A stretch of DNA of 64,000 nt from Candidatus Aminicenantota bacterium (GCA_017999365.1 JAGNLW010000001.1:504239-568238); one strand, 5' to 3'; shown: positions 1-7,680, numbered from the stretch's first letter. A program made the numbers and translations. Notes: generated from the sequence alone by a model not told the origin.

Positions 1-223
1 CATCCTGTTGGTGCGATGGCCAGGAAGTCCACCACGATTGTCCGATCTGAAACTCCCTGATTCAGTAGGCCAATTCTGGCCCCGCGCTTCAGGATTGGGG
101 CGAAGAGCAGGCATGGGCCAGAAGCAAGGCTAGGCGAATCGGTTTGTGCCTTGGCCCTGCTTCCCGTCACGGCGACCGATCCTGCTTTTCAAAAAGGGGA
201 GGAATTTATTTTCGGCTCCAAGG

Positions 224-823
224 CTAGATGATATCTTTGTAGACCATCTCCAGCTTCTTCCCCGTGTCGGCGAACTGCGCCTGCTCGAAGTAGCGCTCAG
301 AGGACGAGACGCGGCGGTGCCGCAGCCACGACTTGATCCTGATCGGGCTCGCGCCCTGGAGGGCGAGGGCCATCGCGCAGGAGTGCCGGAGGCTGTGCAC
401 ACTGAAGTTCCCCGGCAGCCCGGCCGCCGCCGCGTGGGCCTTGAACGCCGCCTTCCAGCGGCTGGCCGACACGGGCTTCCCCTCGATCCTCCCCGGGAAC
501 AGCCACGGGCCGCCCTCCTCCCTCTGCTTGAGCCAGGCGTCGAGCTTCCGCCAGATCTCGGGCGGCACGTCCTCGACCTTCGTCAGCCCGCTCTTGGCCG
601 CCGCTATCCTGATTTGCCTGGCCCTGGCGTCTATGTCGGCGACGCGCAGCGCGGCCAGCTCGCAGACGCGGAGCCCGTAGAACAGCGCCAGGCCGAAGGC
701 CAGGTCGTCGCGCAGTCTTCGGTCGGCGTCCCTCGTCCTCCTCACGGCCTTGAAGAAGGCCTTCAGTTGGCCCTCATCAAGGTACTTCAGCCCCGCCTTC
801 GTCGTCCCCTTCGGTCTTGCCAT
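224..823 (-). CDS. Short tyrosine recombinase (integrase)
   Basis: A 199-residue site-specific recombinase, the probable integrase of the virus-like element that follows. The catalytic set of the tyrosine recombinase family is visible: R52 (in GLRVCEL), K78, H143-x-x-R146 (HSLRH), H169 and the nucleophile Y178 (ERYF). The protein is essentially only the catalytic domain; the N-terminal SAM-like core-binding domain of XerC/D-type enzymes (about 300 residues in all) is nearly absent, so it is similar in size to FimB/FimE-type recombinases. The ATG at 823 was chosen over upstream in-frame codons because GGAGG lies 5 bases before it and the upstream reading is low-complexity shadow. It is the leftmost gene of the element. 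Confident for family; role as element integrase is inferred from position. Confidence 0.9.
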   Translation of the reverse strand: MARPKGTTKAGLKYLDEGQLKAFFKAVRRTRDADRRLRDDLAFGLALFYGLRVCELAALRVADIDARARQIRIAAAKSGLTKVEDVPPEIWRKLDAWLKQREEGGPWLFPGRIEGKPVSASRWKAAFKAHAAAAGLPGNFSVHSLRHSCAMALALQGASPIRIKSWLRHRRVSSSERYFEQAQFADTGKKLEMVYKDII

Positions 824-888
824 GTTGCCTCCTTTCGGGCAAAAAGAAAGGGCCGGCCAGGAAGGCCCGGCCGGCCCCGCTTCCATGC

Positions 889-1299
889 TCAGGCCTTCTT
901 CCCCTTCCTCTCCCTCGGCGCCTCCATGACGAGCTCGCCGCCCGGGCCGACGGTGGGCCGGTCGACGCACTTCTCGCCCACGACGCCCAGGATGTGCACC
1001 AGCTCGTTGACCCTGGCGGGCGTCACGCCCAGGCCGGCCGCGATCTCCTTGAGCCCCTTGCCCTCGCCGACGGCCTCGGCCAGGTGGTCCCTGAGCTTGC
1101 CGTAGGTCTTGAAGGCCTGGAGCTTCGGGTTCTTGCTCCTGACCTCGGTCCCCGGCCTGAAGTCGCCCTTGAACCTGGCCCAGGCGCCCGCCGGTTTGGC
1201 CTCCTTGGCCCTCCCGCCGGCCTTCTGCCGCCCGTTCCCGTTGCCCTTGCCCTGAGGGGCCTTCCCCTCGCCCTTGGTTGACTTGGTCTTCTTCGGCAT
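889..1299 (-). CDS. Small basic protein with helix-turn-helix
   Basis: A 136-residue protein of unknown name. Residues 1-45 are Lys/Gly/Ala-rich and probably disordered and DNA-binding; residues 82-104 (GLKEIAAGLGVTPARVNELV) read as a helix-turn-helix. The C-terminus is again basic. The start at 1299 has the same GGAGGCAAC leader as the integrase 476 bases downstream, which suggests the two are expressed similarly. It lies between the integrase and a divergent gene at 1405, the usual position of a regulator or excisionase in temperate elements. That role is inference; the family is not recognised. Confidence 0.6.
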   Translation of the reverse strand: MPKKTKSTKGEGKAPQGKGNGNGRQKAGGRAKEAKPAGAWARFKGDFRPGTEVRSKNPKLQAFKTYGKLRDHLAEAVGEGKGLKEIAAGLGVTPARVNELVHILGVVGEKCVDRPTVGPGGELVMEAPRERKGKKA

Positions 1300-1357
1300 G
1301 TTGCCTCCTGGGGAGATCTCTATCGGGATCGAAGGGAAAAGCACAGCACTTTTTCTT

Positions 1358-1386
1358 TTGACATCCTGGAGAGGCGGAACTACATT
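1358..1386 (+). promoter_or_regulatory. Strong sigma70-type promoter for the gene at 1405
   Basis: A consensus TTGACA (1358-1363), exactly 17 bases, then TACATT (1381-1386). Transcription would start near 1393, just before the AGGAGG at 1395-1400 and the ATG at 1405. It is the best -35 box seen in the window and drives the only element gene read on the plus strand in this part. Confidence 0.65.
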
Positions 1387-1404
1387 GGGGCCTTAGGAGG
1401 ACCG

Positions 1405-1722
1405 ATGGTGAATAACATTCCCGTGTATTGCAGAACATATTTGGACCGGGATGAGGATTGCCCGATCCTCAAGACCTTTCCCGCCATCTATCCGGAGGGC
1501 CAAGAGGGGCCTGGCATCAACGAGTACCCTGTCGAACTCTGCCTGAAGTGCGGGCACAGCATGATCGAGGCCGACGGGCCGACCTGTCTGAATTGCCACG
1601 AGGGGCTGTCGAGGCAAGGGTCTGGCCACGTTGGGGCGACGCCCGAGGGGAGTTGGCACGTCTTCAACTACAAGTGCGAGCGGTGCAGCCTCCGATACTA
1701 CTCGCACCACGAATTATTTTAG
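1405..1722 (+). CDS. Triple CxxC zinc-ribbon protein
   Basis: A 105-residue protein without recognised family. Three CxxC knuckles are present at C46/C49, C61/C64 and C90/C93, with further Cys at 9 and 19; the first two pairs are spaced like one zinc ribbon, the third may pair with the HH near residues 101-102. It has an ideal ribosome site (AGGAGG, 4 bases before ATG) and its own strong promoter. It is transcribed away from the integrase and towards the packaging operon. A divergent, separately promoted gene is often what an integrated element expresses while dormant, so an immunity, host-interaction or regulatory role is possible; this is inference. Confidence 0.65.
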   Translation: MVNNIPVYCRTYLDRDEDCPILKTFPAIYPEGQEGPGINEYPVELCLKCGHSMIEADGPTCLNCHEGLSRQGSGHVGATPEGSWHVFNYKCERCSLRYYSHHELF

Positions 1723-1725
1723 CCA

Positions 1726-1783
1726 TAATAACCACTGCCGAGGGGCGGCCCGCCTGGGAGATCTCGGCGGCGAGTGGTTATTA
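1726..1783. terminator. Hairpin between convergent genes
   Basis: Arms TAATAACCACT (1726-1736) and AGTGGTTATTA (1773-1783) are perfectly complementary over 11 bases, and the interior adds GCCGA/TCGGC pairing. It lies just after the plus-strand gene ending at 1722 and downstream of the minus-strand terminase ending at 1960, so it probably ends transcription from both sides. No coding sequence is convincing in the rest of 1723-1959. Confidence 0.55.
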
Positions 1784-1959
1784 CGGGCGGCGGAGGGCGC
1801 GGGGCGGCCGATGGTGGCCTGGCAGGAAGACATGTGGTCGCCGACCGAGGGCAGAGGCCGACAGACGGCGCTTGAGGAGCCAAAGGGAGGGCGGCGCGGC
1901 CTCGGGGCCGCGTGCTGGAGGGAAACGCAGAAAGACGCTTGAGGGTGGCGGAGGGAGTT

Positions 1960-3474
1960 CTAGCGCTTCCCTAGGCCGAGCTTCTTCGCGTCCTTGACGG
2001 GTATGGCTAGGCCGAACTCGGCCATGATGTCTCGGTTGAAGTCCCTGATCGTCTCCTGGACTGTCTGCTTGTAGTGCTTCTTCATCACCGGCATCCTCGC
2101 CTCGATCTCGCGGGGGGTCGGCCCCTCGGCGAGCTCGCGCCAGGCGAGGACGGCGGCCCCGAGCGCCGCGTTGGCGAGGTCGTCCGATCCGCCTTCGGGG
2201 TGGTCCACGACGTCCTGGCCCCCGGCCCGGCTCCTCCGCTCGAGGCTCGCGACCTCGTCCTGGAGGAGCTTGACGGAGGGGAGGCGGACGCGGCCCGAGT
2301 TGAGGAGGGCCAGGGCCGAGAGGTAGATCTCGCTCTTCGACTTGCCCGCCGCCTCGTAGACGATGTCCCTCTTCTGGAAGGCCCTCGCCACCCATTCCGC
2401 CGCGTACCTGTCGCCCGTGACCTTCCAGACGCTGAACTCCTTCAGGATCTCGCAGACGCTCGCCGTCACCGCGTCGGGGTCGAAGGGAGGCGTCCACCAT
2501 GCCACGCGGGCGACGATTATCGCGCCGCCGTCCTCGTAGGCGACCGCCACGGCGTAGCGGTCCCTCGACCCGCCGCTCGCGTCGACGAAGGCCCTGTACT
2601 CGCGCCTGGGGTCGTGGATGAGGCATTCATAGGCCATCGTCGAGCGCTCAAGGACCTCGCGGCTGACGAACGACTCGAGGTCGGCCCGGAACTCGGCCTC
2701 CCACTCGGTCTTCGCCGCCACGGGGTCGCGCCTGAAGGCCTTGGCGATCTTCCTGTCGGAGAACTCCGGGTTGAGCGTCCTCGTGTCCGACTTCACGACG
2801 AGGACGTCGGGGTCCTCCTTCCCGTAGGACGACTTGAACACTTCCCACGCGTAGCCCGCCCTCGCCCAAGGGGTCGAGATGGCGAGGAGCTTCCCTCCCG
2901 GCATCAAGGTCGGGGTGAGCGAGGCGACGATGTCCCTGACGGGGTTGGCGACGCCGTCCTTGTCCCTGAAGAAGCAGAACTCGTCGAGGATGATGAGGCT
3001 CGTCGAGTAGCCGCGCATGGAGCGGAGCGAGGCGGGGCGGACGGAAATGACGGCGCCGTTCCTGAAGCGGATCTCGTCCCTGGTGAAGTCCTCGACGGCC
3101 GGCTCGTAGTCGCGGAGGATGCCCCGGCAGTAGTCGAGGATGACCTGGCACTGGGCGCGGTCCGTGGCGACGACGAAGATCCAGGCCCTCTCTCCCGGCG
3201 CCAATTCCCTCTCGTACGCCCCGAACAGGGCCGTGATGCAGGCGAGGACGGCCGAGGCGTAGGACTTGCCGCTGCGGCGGCCCGAGAAGACGTAGGTCTC
3301 CTCGAAAGGTTTGCCGGGGTCTGGTCGGCCCGCCACCTTCTGGAAGGTTTCCCGCTCGGCGGCGTCGAGCTGGACGCCGTAGATGCCCTTCACGACGGTG
3401 CGCCAGCTCGCCCACGACTTGCCCGTCATGAGTTTCATCTCGTCGAGGTACGGGATCGGGTCGAACGGCGTCAC
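1960..3474 (-). CDS. Terminase large subunit
   Basis: The 504-residue DNA-packaging motor of a tailed-virus-type element: an ATPase that pumps DNA into the procapsid, fused to a headful or site-specific nuclease. The Walker A is GRRSGKS at 65-71, Walker B LIILDEF at 160-166 with the catalytic Glu directly after the Asp, and an ATPase coupling segment (AISTPWARAG) near 198-207. The RNase H-like nuclease half starts at FVDASGG (D298), with a further acidic pair near the C-terminus (DDLANA). Length is normal and both domains look intact. It overlaps the preceding small gene by 4 bases (ATGA) and ends the operon. Confidence 0.93.
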   Translation of the reverse strand: MTPFDPIPYLDEMKLMTGKSWASWRTVVKGIYGVQLDAAERETFQKVAGRPDPGKPFEETYVFSGRRSGKSYASAVLACITALFGAYERELAPGERAWIFVVATDRAQCQVILDYCRGILRDYEPAVEDFTRDEIRFRNGAVISVRPASLRSMRGYSTSLIILDEFCFFRDKDGVANPVRDIVASLTPTLMPGGKLLAISTPWARAGYAWEVFKSSYGKEDPDVLVVKSDTRTLNPEFSDRKIAKAFRRDPVAAKTEWEAEFRADLESFVSREVLERSTMAYECLIHDPRREYRAFVDASGGSRDRYAVAVAYEDGGAIIVARVAWWTPPFDPDAVTASVCEILKEFSVWKVTGDRYAAEWVARAFQKRDIVYEAAGKSKSEIYLSALALLNSGRVRLPSVKLLQDEVASLERRSRAGGQDVVDHPEGGSDDLANAALGAAVLAWRELAEGPTPREIEARMPVMKKHYKQTVQETIRDFNRDIMAEFGLAIPVKDAKKLGLGKR

Positions 3475-3794
3475 TTCGGCTTCCTTATCGCGGCGACCTT
3501 CTCGGCTGGCGTCTGGGGCTCCTTCTCGGCCGGCTCCGGCTTCCCCTCATAGTCCCTGAGGAGCCTCAAGATCTCGAGGATCAGCCTCGCCCTCTCCGCC
3601 GAGGGGGCGAGCTTCTTGACGCGGCGGAGCTCCCCCTTCAGCGTCGCGACGGGATCGACCTCCCGCTCCTGGTGGGCGGCCCGGATCGGCCTCCGCTCCT
3701 CATAGGGCAGGTGCCAGATGCAGAGGGACTTCCCGGCGACGGCGAAGCAGGTGCAGGGCTTGCCGTCGTCCTTGCGGGTGGCGGCGCAGCGCAC
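3471..3794 (-). CDS. Small zinc-binding protein before terminase, possible small terminase
   Basis: A 107-residue protein. The N-terminal 30 residues hold a compact C3...C14-C16...C25-x2-H28 arrangement (RCAATRKDDGKPC, then GKSLCIWH), like the short zinc-binding heads of phage proteins found next to terminases. The remainder is a charged helix (about 48-83) and a Pro/Glu tail. The GTG start at 3794 overlaps the stop of the RRM gene (TAGTG) and has GGAG six bases before it; longer readings enter the RRM gene. Position immediately before the large terminase with a 4-base overlap suggests DNA recognition in packaging. The family assignment is uncertain. Confidence 0.6.
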   Translation of the reverse strand: MRCAATRKDDGKPCTCFAVAGKSLCIWHLPYEERRPIRAAHQEREVDPVATLKGELRRVKKLAPSAERARLILEILRLLRDYEGKPEPAEKEPQTPAEKVAAIRKPK

Positions 3795-4048
3795 TATTTG
3801 CTCCGTGGCGTGGACTTGTCGGCCCTTATGGTGCGGCCGTCGAACTCCAGGCCGTCGATGATGGACATGGCCCTGTAGCCGACCGCATAGTCGTCGTAGA
3901 TGAGGAATGCGAATCCTCGGAAGGCGCCGTCGACGGGAGAGCAGCACGAGATCAGTTTGTCGGGCGTGAGGCCGACCTTCTCCTCGACGAAGCTCCTGAA
4001 GTCCTCCTCGTCGGCGTGGTACGCGAGGTTCCCGATGAAGATCTTCAT
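3794..4048 (-). CDS. RRM-type RNA-binding protein
   Basis: An 84-residue single RNA recognition motif. RNP2 is IFIGNL (3-8) and RNP1 is RGFAFLIY (44-51), spaced as in standard RRMs, so the beta-sheet that stacks on single-stranded RNA appears complete. Two adjacent Cys (35-36) sit in the loop before RNP1. Free-standing RRM proteins are known from cyanobacteria and other bacteria, but this one is translationally embedded in a packaging operon: its ATG overlaps the end of the Cys-rich gene before it by 4 bases, and its stop overlaps the next start. The function is unknown; an RNA component in packaging or control of late mRNA is possible. Confidence 0.85.
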   Translation of the reverse strand: MKIFIGNLAYHADEEDFRSFVEEKVGLTPDKLISCCSPVDGAFRGFAFLIYDDYAVGYRAMSIIDGLEFDGRTIRADKSTPRSK

Positions 4049-4284
4049 GCCTGCTCCGTGAAACATTTCTCGCACGAGTAGCACACAGAGCACTCGCTCG
4101 AAAATCCCTTCTCGCACGTGTTGCAGACCTCGCACTCGTGCTGTGCGGTATAGCAGTTGCGGCAGTCCTCGGCCTCCAGAACGGGCTTCTTTGCCCCCTC
4201 TCTGCCCTCCTGGGGCATTATCTTGGCCCCGGCCGGGCAGAGCACGGGGTTCAGCTTTCTGAGTATGTTCTTGATGATCTTCAT
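4045..4284 (-). CDS. Small cysteine-rich protein (10 Cys in 79)
   Basis: A 79-residue protein with a basic amphipathic start (MKIIKNILRKLNP) and a Cys-rich second half: Cys at 16, 41, 44, 51, 54, 57, 65, 68, 71 and 74. The CxxC and CxxCxxC spacing matches the larger Cys-rich protein encoded just upstream, so the two are probably related and may work together. The ATG at 4284 follows AAGGA; the gene overlaps the RRM gene by 4 bases. It could bind zinc or an Fe-S cluster, or form a disulfide-rich shell component. No known family is recognised. Confidence 0.7.
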   Translation of the reverse strand: MKIIKNILRKLNPVLCPAGAKIMPQEGREGAKKPVLEAEDCRNCYTAQHECEVCNTCEKGFSSECSVCYSCEKCFTEQA

Positions 4285-4294
4285 TTCCTTGTCC

Positions 4295-4633
4295 TTAGAC
4301 GGGCGGGAAGTACGCCCCCTCGCAGACTTGGCACACGTCGCAGTGCATGCAGTGGTTGCAGTGCTGGCACGAGTAGCAGGCATTCTGACAACTCACGCAG
4401 TTCTGGCACGTCTGGCACTGGGCCGTCTCACAGATCTGACAACTGACGCAGTCTTCGCAGACGGCGCACTGTCCTGTGAAGCAGGCGGCCTGGCAGGCGT
4501 CGCACGACTCGCACGTCGGGCACTGGCCTGAGTAGCAGGCCGACTGGCAGGCATTGCAGATCTGGCAGCCGGCGCAGTTGACGGCGTCGCAGTGCTCGCA
4601 GGCGTCGCAGGCCTGGCAGGTTTCGCAGGACAT
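4295..4633 (-). CDS. Ultra cysteine-rich periodic repeat protein (31 Cys in 112)
   Basis: A 112-residue protein in which 31 residues (28%) are Cys, placed at almost every third position: 3, 6, 9, 12, 15, 20, 23, 26, 29, 33, 38, 41, 44, 47, 51, 56, 59, 62, 65, 68, 73, 76, 79, 82, 86, 89, 92, 95, 98, 101, 104. Runs of Cxx are broken by 4- and 5-residue steps that recur about every 17-18 residues (AACFTGQC-like turns), giving a higher-order repeat. There is no signal peptide. It sits between the prohead protease and a second Cys-rich gene. A disulfide- or metal-stapled solenoid is plausible; a virion or assembly role is inferred only from position. Confidence 0.8.
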   Translation of the reverse strand: MSCETCQACDACEHCDAVNCAGCQICNACQSACYSGQCPTCESCDACQAACFTGQCAVCEDCVSCQICETAQCQTCQNCVSCQNACYSCQHCNHCMHCDVCQVCEGAYFPPV

Positions 4634-4650
4634 GGACCCCTGGCCTGCAG

Positions 4651-5550
4651 TTATCTCTTCGCCACGGCCTCCAGGATCTTCTCCTGGGGCAGTGTGGAGC
4701 CCGCGAGCCGGGCCTCCTGGACGAGGCGCTTCCCGATCCGTGCCCGCTTGTCTTCGTCGCCGGGGTTTGGCGTGATCCCGATCCCGCCGGGCTCGGCGTC
4801 ATCGATCGACTCGACGATCCGCGAACGGACCGCCTCGTTGAGGACGAACTGGACGGCCTTCTTGGCCTCCTCGACCCGCTCCTCGACGAGCTCGACGGCC
4901 TCGATGCGGACGCCTGCGAGTTGCTTCTCGATGAGTTGCCTGAGTCTCCCGGTCTTCGCCAACTCGGCTTCGAGTTTCTCATGGATGGCCGCGCAGAGCT
5001 CCTGCTCCTCGTCGACCTCGGCGCCGGGGTCGCCGGGCTGGTCGAGCTCGACCGACTCGAAGACGTTCTCGGCGGACAGGCTCGCGCCCTCGCTGGCTGG
5101 GCGCAGGACGGCGTCGATCGAGTGGAGCTTGTAGGTGGCCTCGTCGATCTCGCCCTTCTCGTTCACCTTGCCGGTCCCCCTCAAGGAGAGCCCGACCTTG
5201 CCGCCCGCGCCGATGATGGCCTTGAGGTCACGGCCCTTGGTCGTGTCCAAGATCTCGCCTTCGGCCCACAGGTACCCATCCCTGCCCACCTCGAGCCCGG
5301 TGATGAGGTGGCTCACGTCGGGGACTTCGGCGGCCTTCTCGGGATGGTAGGCGGCGCCAAAGACCGAGGTCGGCGACTTCATCAGGCGACCGATCTCCCT
5401 TTCGATCAGCGCCTTCTTGTAGACCCGCCCGTTGCTGGTCGGCACGTCGAGCTTCAAGGCCCTGGCCCTGAAGTGGACCGTGCCCGTCTTCGCCTTCGCC
5501 TCGTTGAGGACGAAGTCCGGCGTCGTCTCTATCTCGTCGATGAACTTCAT
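4651..5550 (-). CDS. Prohead core protease, T4 gp21-like
   Basis: A 299-residue head-maturation protease that would cleave scaffold and capsid proteins inside the procapsid. The first half follows the T4 gp21-type pattern: NGRVYKKALIEREI (40-53), AAYHP (66-70), VSHLITGLEV (79-88), then GEILDTTKGRDLKAII (98-113) and GLSLRG (120-125). Catalytic candidates are H69 or H81 and S122. The second half (about 160-299) is acidic and coiled-coil-like, as in proteases fused to or serving as scaffold core. It lies directly after the capsid gene. Confidence is high for family; cleavage sites are not identified. Confidence 0.85.
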   Translation of the reverse strand: MKFIDEIETTPDFVLNEAKAKTGTVHFRARALKLDVPTSNGRVYKKALIEREIGRLMKSPTSVFGAAYHPEKAAEVPDVSHLITGLEVGRDGYLWAEGEILDTTKGRDLKAIIGAGGKVGLSLRGTGKVNEKGEIDEATYKLHSIDAVLRPASEGASLSAENVFESVELDQPGDPGAEVDEEQELCAAIHEKLEAELAKTGRLRQLIEKQLAGVRIEAVELVEERVEEAKKAVQFVLNEAVRSRIVESIDDAEPGGIGITPNPGDEDKRARIGKRLVQEARLAGSTLPQEKILEAVAKR

Positions 5551-5628
5551 CTTGCCCTCGCTTGGAGAAAAGGCGAGGCCGGGGTTTGTGGCCCCGGCCC
5601 CGCCGCTGCGTCTGTCGTCAGTCCGCGA

Positions 5629-6840
5629 TTAGCTCGCGGACAGCGTGATGGTCGTGAGGCCGCCGTTCTTGACGGGCGACTGCGTGGAGGTCTCGGGGAC
5701 GGCCCCGACGAAGACGCGGCTCATGGCGCCCCGCATCTTCTGCGAGAAGTCCGCGCCGAACGTGTAGTCGTCGCTCAGGAAGAGCGGGATGTACGTCGCG
5801 ATGACGCCGACGGCGTCCTGCCACGAGGTGGGCGTGAGGCCCATGAGGATCTTGTTCGCGGGCGCGGCCGGGTCGAGGTAGATCTTCCACAGGCCGGAGA
5901 AAGTGCCCATGAACGAGATGCCGCCGTTCGTCTGCTGGCTGGCGGCGGCGCCGTCGAGGCGGAAGGCCTCGAGGGCCATGAAGTAGGCGAAGACGTCCGG
6001 CCCCATCAGCATCCAGCCGGCGTTCCGGTTGGTCGCCTTGAGGATGGCGTTGTTCGCCTGGACGACGGCGCTCTTCCAGAGCTTGGCGTCGTAGGCCTGG
6101 CGGTCGGCCGTCGAGGTGTCGCCCGGCAGGTACCCGCCGAGGTTGAAGTTGACGTTGGTCTTGGCGGCGTCCCACAGGGAGTTCACCGCGTTGCGGTCGA
6201 TCTCGCGCGCGATCTGGTCGGCCAGCGCCACGCCGATCTCGGACGAGGCGTCGAGGCCCTGGGCCGCGCGGAGGTCCTGCTCGGCCTCGAGCGTGTAGAG
6301 GCCGGCGAGCTTGTAGTTCTCGGTCTCGATGAGCTTCTTGGTGAGCTGGAGGGAGACCTTGCGGATCGTGCCCTGCTCCGAGCTCTTGCTGTAGCGGTAC
6401 TCCTCGGGCACGTCGGCGAGCTCCTGGTTGGCGGTCGCGTCGCCGTAGGTGGAGTCGAACAGCGTCTTGAACCAGAAGATGTAGCCGGCCGAGGAGCCGA
6501 GGGTCTGGAGGCTCATGACCTCCTTCGACCACAGCCGCGAGTAGATGCGCCGGATGGCCGGCAGGGCCGTGGTGACGAACGACGCGATCCCGGTGGACAG
6601 CGTGTCCTCGTTGATCGCGGACTCGACCATCCCCAGCTCGGGGCCGAGGACGCGAGCCGCCTCGGGGGAGTTCATCCACCACAAGGCGTTCTCGTAGAGC
6701 TTGGCCATCCCCGTCATCGCCTGGCCCGTCCGCTCGTCGCGGTAGGGCATGACGTTCGGGTGGCCGCCTTCGGCCTCGTCGAGGGCGACGAGCCGCTTGG
6801 CCTGGGCGGCGAGGTAAGACTTGGTTTTTGGACCTAACAT
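5629..6840 (-). CDS. Major capsid protein, T4 gp23-like HK97 fold
   Basis: A 403-residue protein matching T4 gp23-type capsid proteins in layout: an N-terminal region likely removed at maturation (about 1-80), then ALPAIRRIYSRLWSKEVMSLQTLGSSAGYIFWFKTLF (92-128, the E-loop approach region), a helical middle rich in tyrosine and glutamate, and a beta-rich C-terminal part including MGLTPTSWQDAVGVIATYIPLFL. Together with the gp21-like protease this makes a consistent T4-type head module. The ATG follows AAGGACTCAAT. It is the first clearly structural gene of the operon. Confidence 0.85.
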   Translation of the reverse strand: MLGPKTKSYLAAQAKRLVALDEAEGGHPNVMPYRDERTGQAMTGMAKLYENALWWMNSPEAARVLGPELGMVESAINEDTLSTGIASFVTTALPAIRRIYSRLWSKEVMSLQTLGSSAGYIFWFKTLFDSTYGDATANQELADVPEEYRYSKSSEQGTIRKVSLQLTKKLIETENYKLAGLYTLEAEQDLRAAQGLDASSEIGVALADQIAREIDRNAVNSLWDAAKTNVNFNLGGYLPGDTSTADRQAYDAKLWKSAVVQANNAILKATNRNAGWMLMGPDVFAYFMALEAFRLDGAAASQQTNGGISFMGTFSGLWKIYLDPAAPANKILMGLTPTSWQDAVGVIATYIPLFLSDDYTFGADFSQKMRGAMSRVFVGAVPETSTQSPVKNGGLTTITLSAS

Positions 6841-7194
6841 ATTGAGTCCTTATCGTGCGTGTCGGGCGGGCCGGGTCTTTTCCGGCCGCTCGTTGCGTTT
6901 TCTATCTTTCAATGTCGGGCCGATTAAGGGCAGCCCGGCCCCCAGGACGGGGCCAGCCGTCCCGGAGGCCAGGCCGCGATGGAGACGACCCGACAGTGGC
7001 ACGCGAAAAAGGCGCAGCCGGGCCGCCCGCAAGAATCCCGGGAGACCCCGGGCAGGCGGCCTGGCTGCTCAGGCAGTTTGACGTCATGCCCGGGACGGAA
7101 GAAGTGAAGAACCACCGCGCATGGACAAGTGCGCGTAGACGAAGCGAGGCTGGCCGTAACTTCCTCTGAAACAGCACAGCCCCGCTGGATCTCA
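6841..7194. other. Non-coding stretch before the capsid gene
   Basis: This 354-base gap holds no convincing gene on either strand; short open readings here lack ribosome sites and family features. A GGCCGG/CCGGCC stem with a GTCTTTT loop lies near 6863-6885, within 50 bases of the capsid start, and could be a leader hairpin of the late transcript. Confidence 0.4.
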
Positions 7195-7500
7195 TTAGGG
7201 CCTCGACGCCGCCGCGAAGGCGCGCTGCTCGAGCTTGAATCTGCTCTCCCAGTCGGGCGTCGTGAAGCAGGCGTTGTCGCAGTCGCCGAAGAGGTCGACG
7301 GCGGCGAGGAGGGCGGCCCAGTCGTCCGTGACGGCGGCTGGCGCGTGCGCCCTGACCGCCCTGGCGAGAACCTTGAGCTCTTCGCCGGCGCGGTAGAAGA
7401 GGAAGCGGCCCTGGGCGTCGGCCGCGTCCTGGGTCAGCAGGCGCACGCCCTGGTTGAAGTTCCAGGCCCGGATCAAGGCGAGTTCCTGAAGTTCGTTCAT
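7195..7500 (-). CDS. Hypothetical element protein
   Basis: A 101-residue protein without recognised family. It is predicted mainly helical, with an aromatic/acidic C-terminal half (DDWAALLAAVDLFGDCDNACFT). The ATG at 7500 follows GGAG at a 6-base distance; an in-frame extension to 7611 would run through strong hairpins and is not used. It lies between the capsid gene and the regulator genes, reads in the same direction, and may be the first gene of the late operon. Confidence 0.5.
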   Translation of the reverse strand: MNELQELALIRAWNFNQGVRLLTQDAADAQGRFLFYRAGEELKVLARAVRAHAPAAVTDDWAALLAAVDLFGDCDNACFTTPDWESRFKLEQRAFAAASRP

Positions 7501-7529
7501 GTCTTGCTCCAGTTTGTGAAATTCACGAC

Positions 7530-7640
7530 GGCCGGCCGCTTCGGCCGGCCTTGGCGCGGCGCCTCGCCGCGCCCGCCCGACCGCCGTTTTGAAAAACTTG
7601 GCTGCGGGCAAGCTCCTTCCTCGGTTCCCTCGGAAGGAGC
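7530..7640. promoter_or_regulatory. Cluster of three perfect hairpins
   Basis: Three consecutive perfect stems occur here: GGCCGGCC (7530-7537/7543-7550, 5-base loop), GGCGCGGCG with CGCCGCGCC (7553-7561/7565-7573, 3-base loop), and GCTCCTTCC with GGAAGGAGC (7612-7620/7632-7640, 11-base loop). They sit in the leader of the gene at 7195-7500. The third stem could sequester or mimic ribosome-site sequence (AGGAG). They may act in transcription control, as terminators, or as a packaging or replication signal. Confidence 0.5.
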
Positions 7641-7680
7641 AGTAGTCTATCGTCTATCATCTGTCTCTCTCTTAGTTAAG

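Noticed and set aside
1..223. Search for an attL copy of the tRNA-Arg 3' half
   Set aside because: No stretch matching the tRNA 3' part was found by eye; the left junction is not identified.
1781..2626. Open reading overlapping the terminase end
   Set aside because: It is the +1 shadow of the terminase gene, with Arg/Gly/Pro-rich sequence.
6855..7169. Possible small gene on the plus strand before the capsid gene
   Set aside because: A few stretches look protein-like, but there is no ribosome site, the start would be GTG in poor context and the composition is mostly Arg/Gly/Pro.
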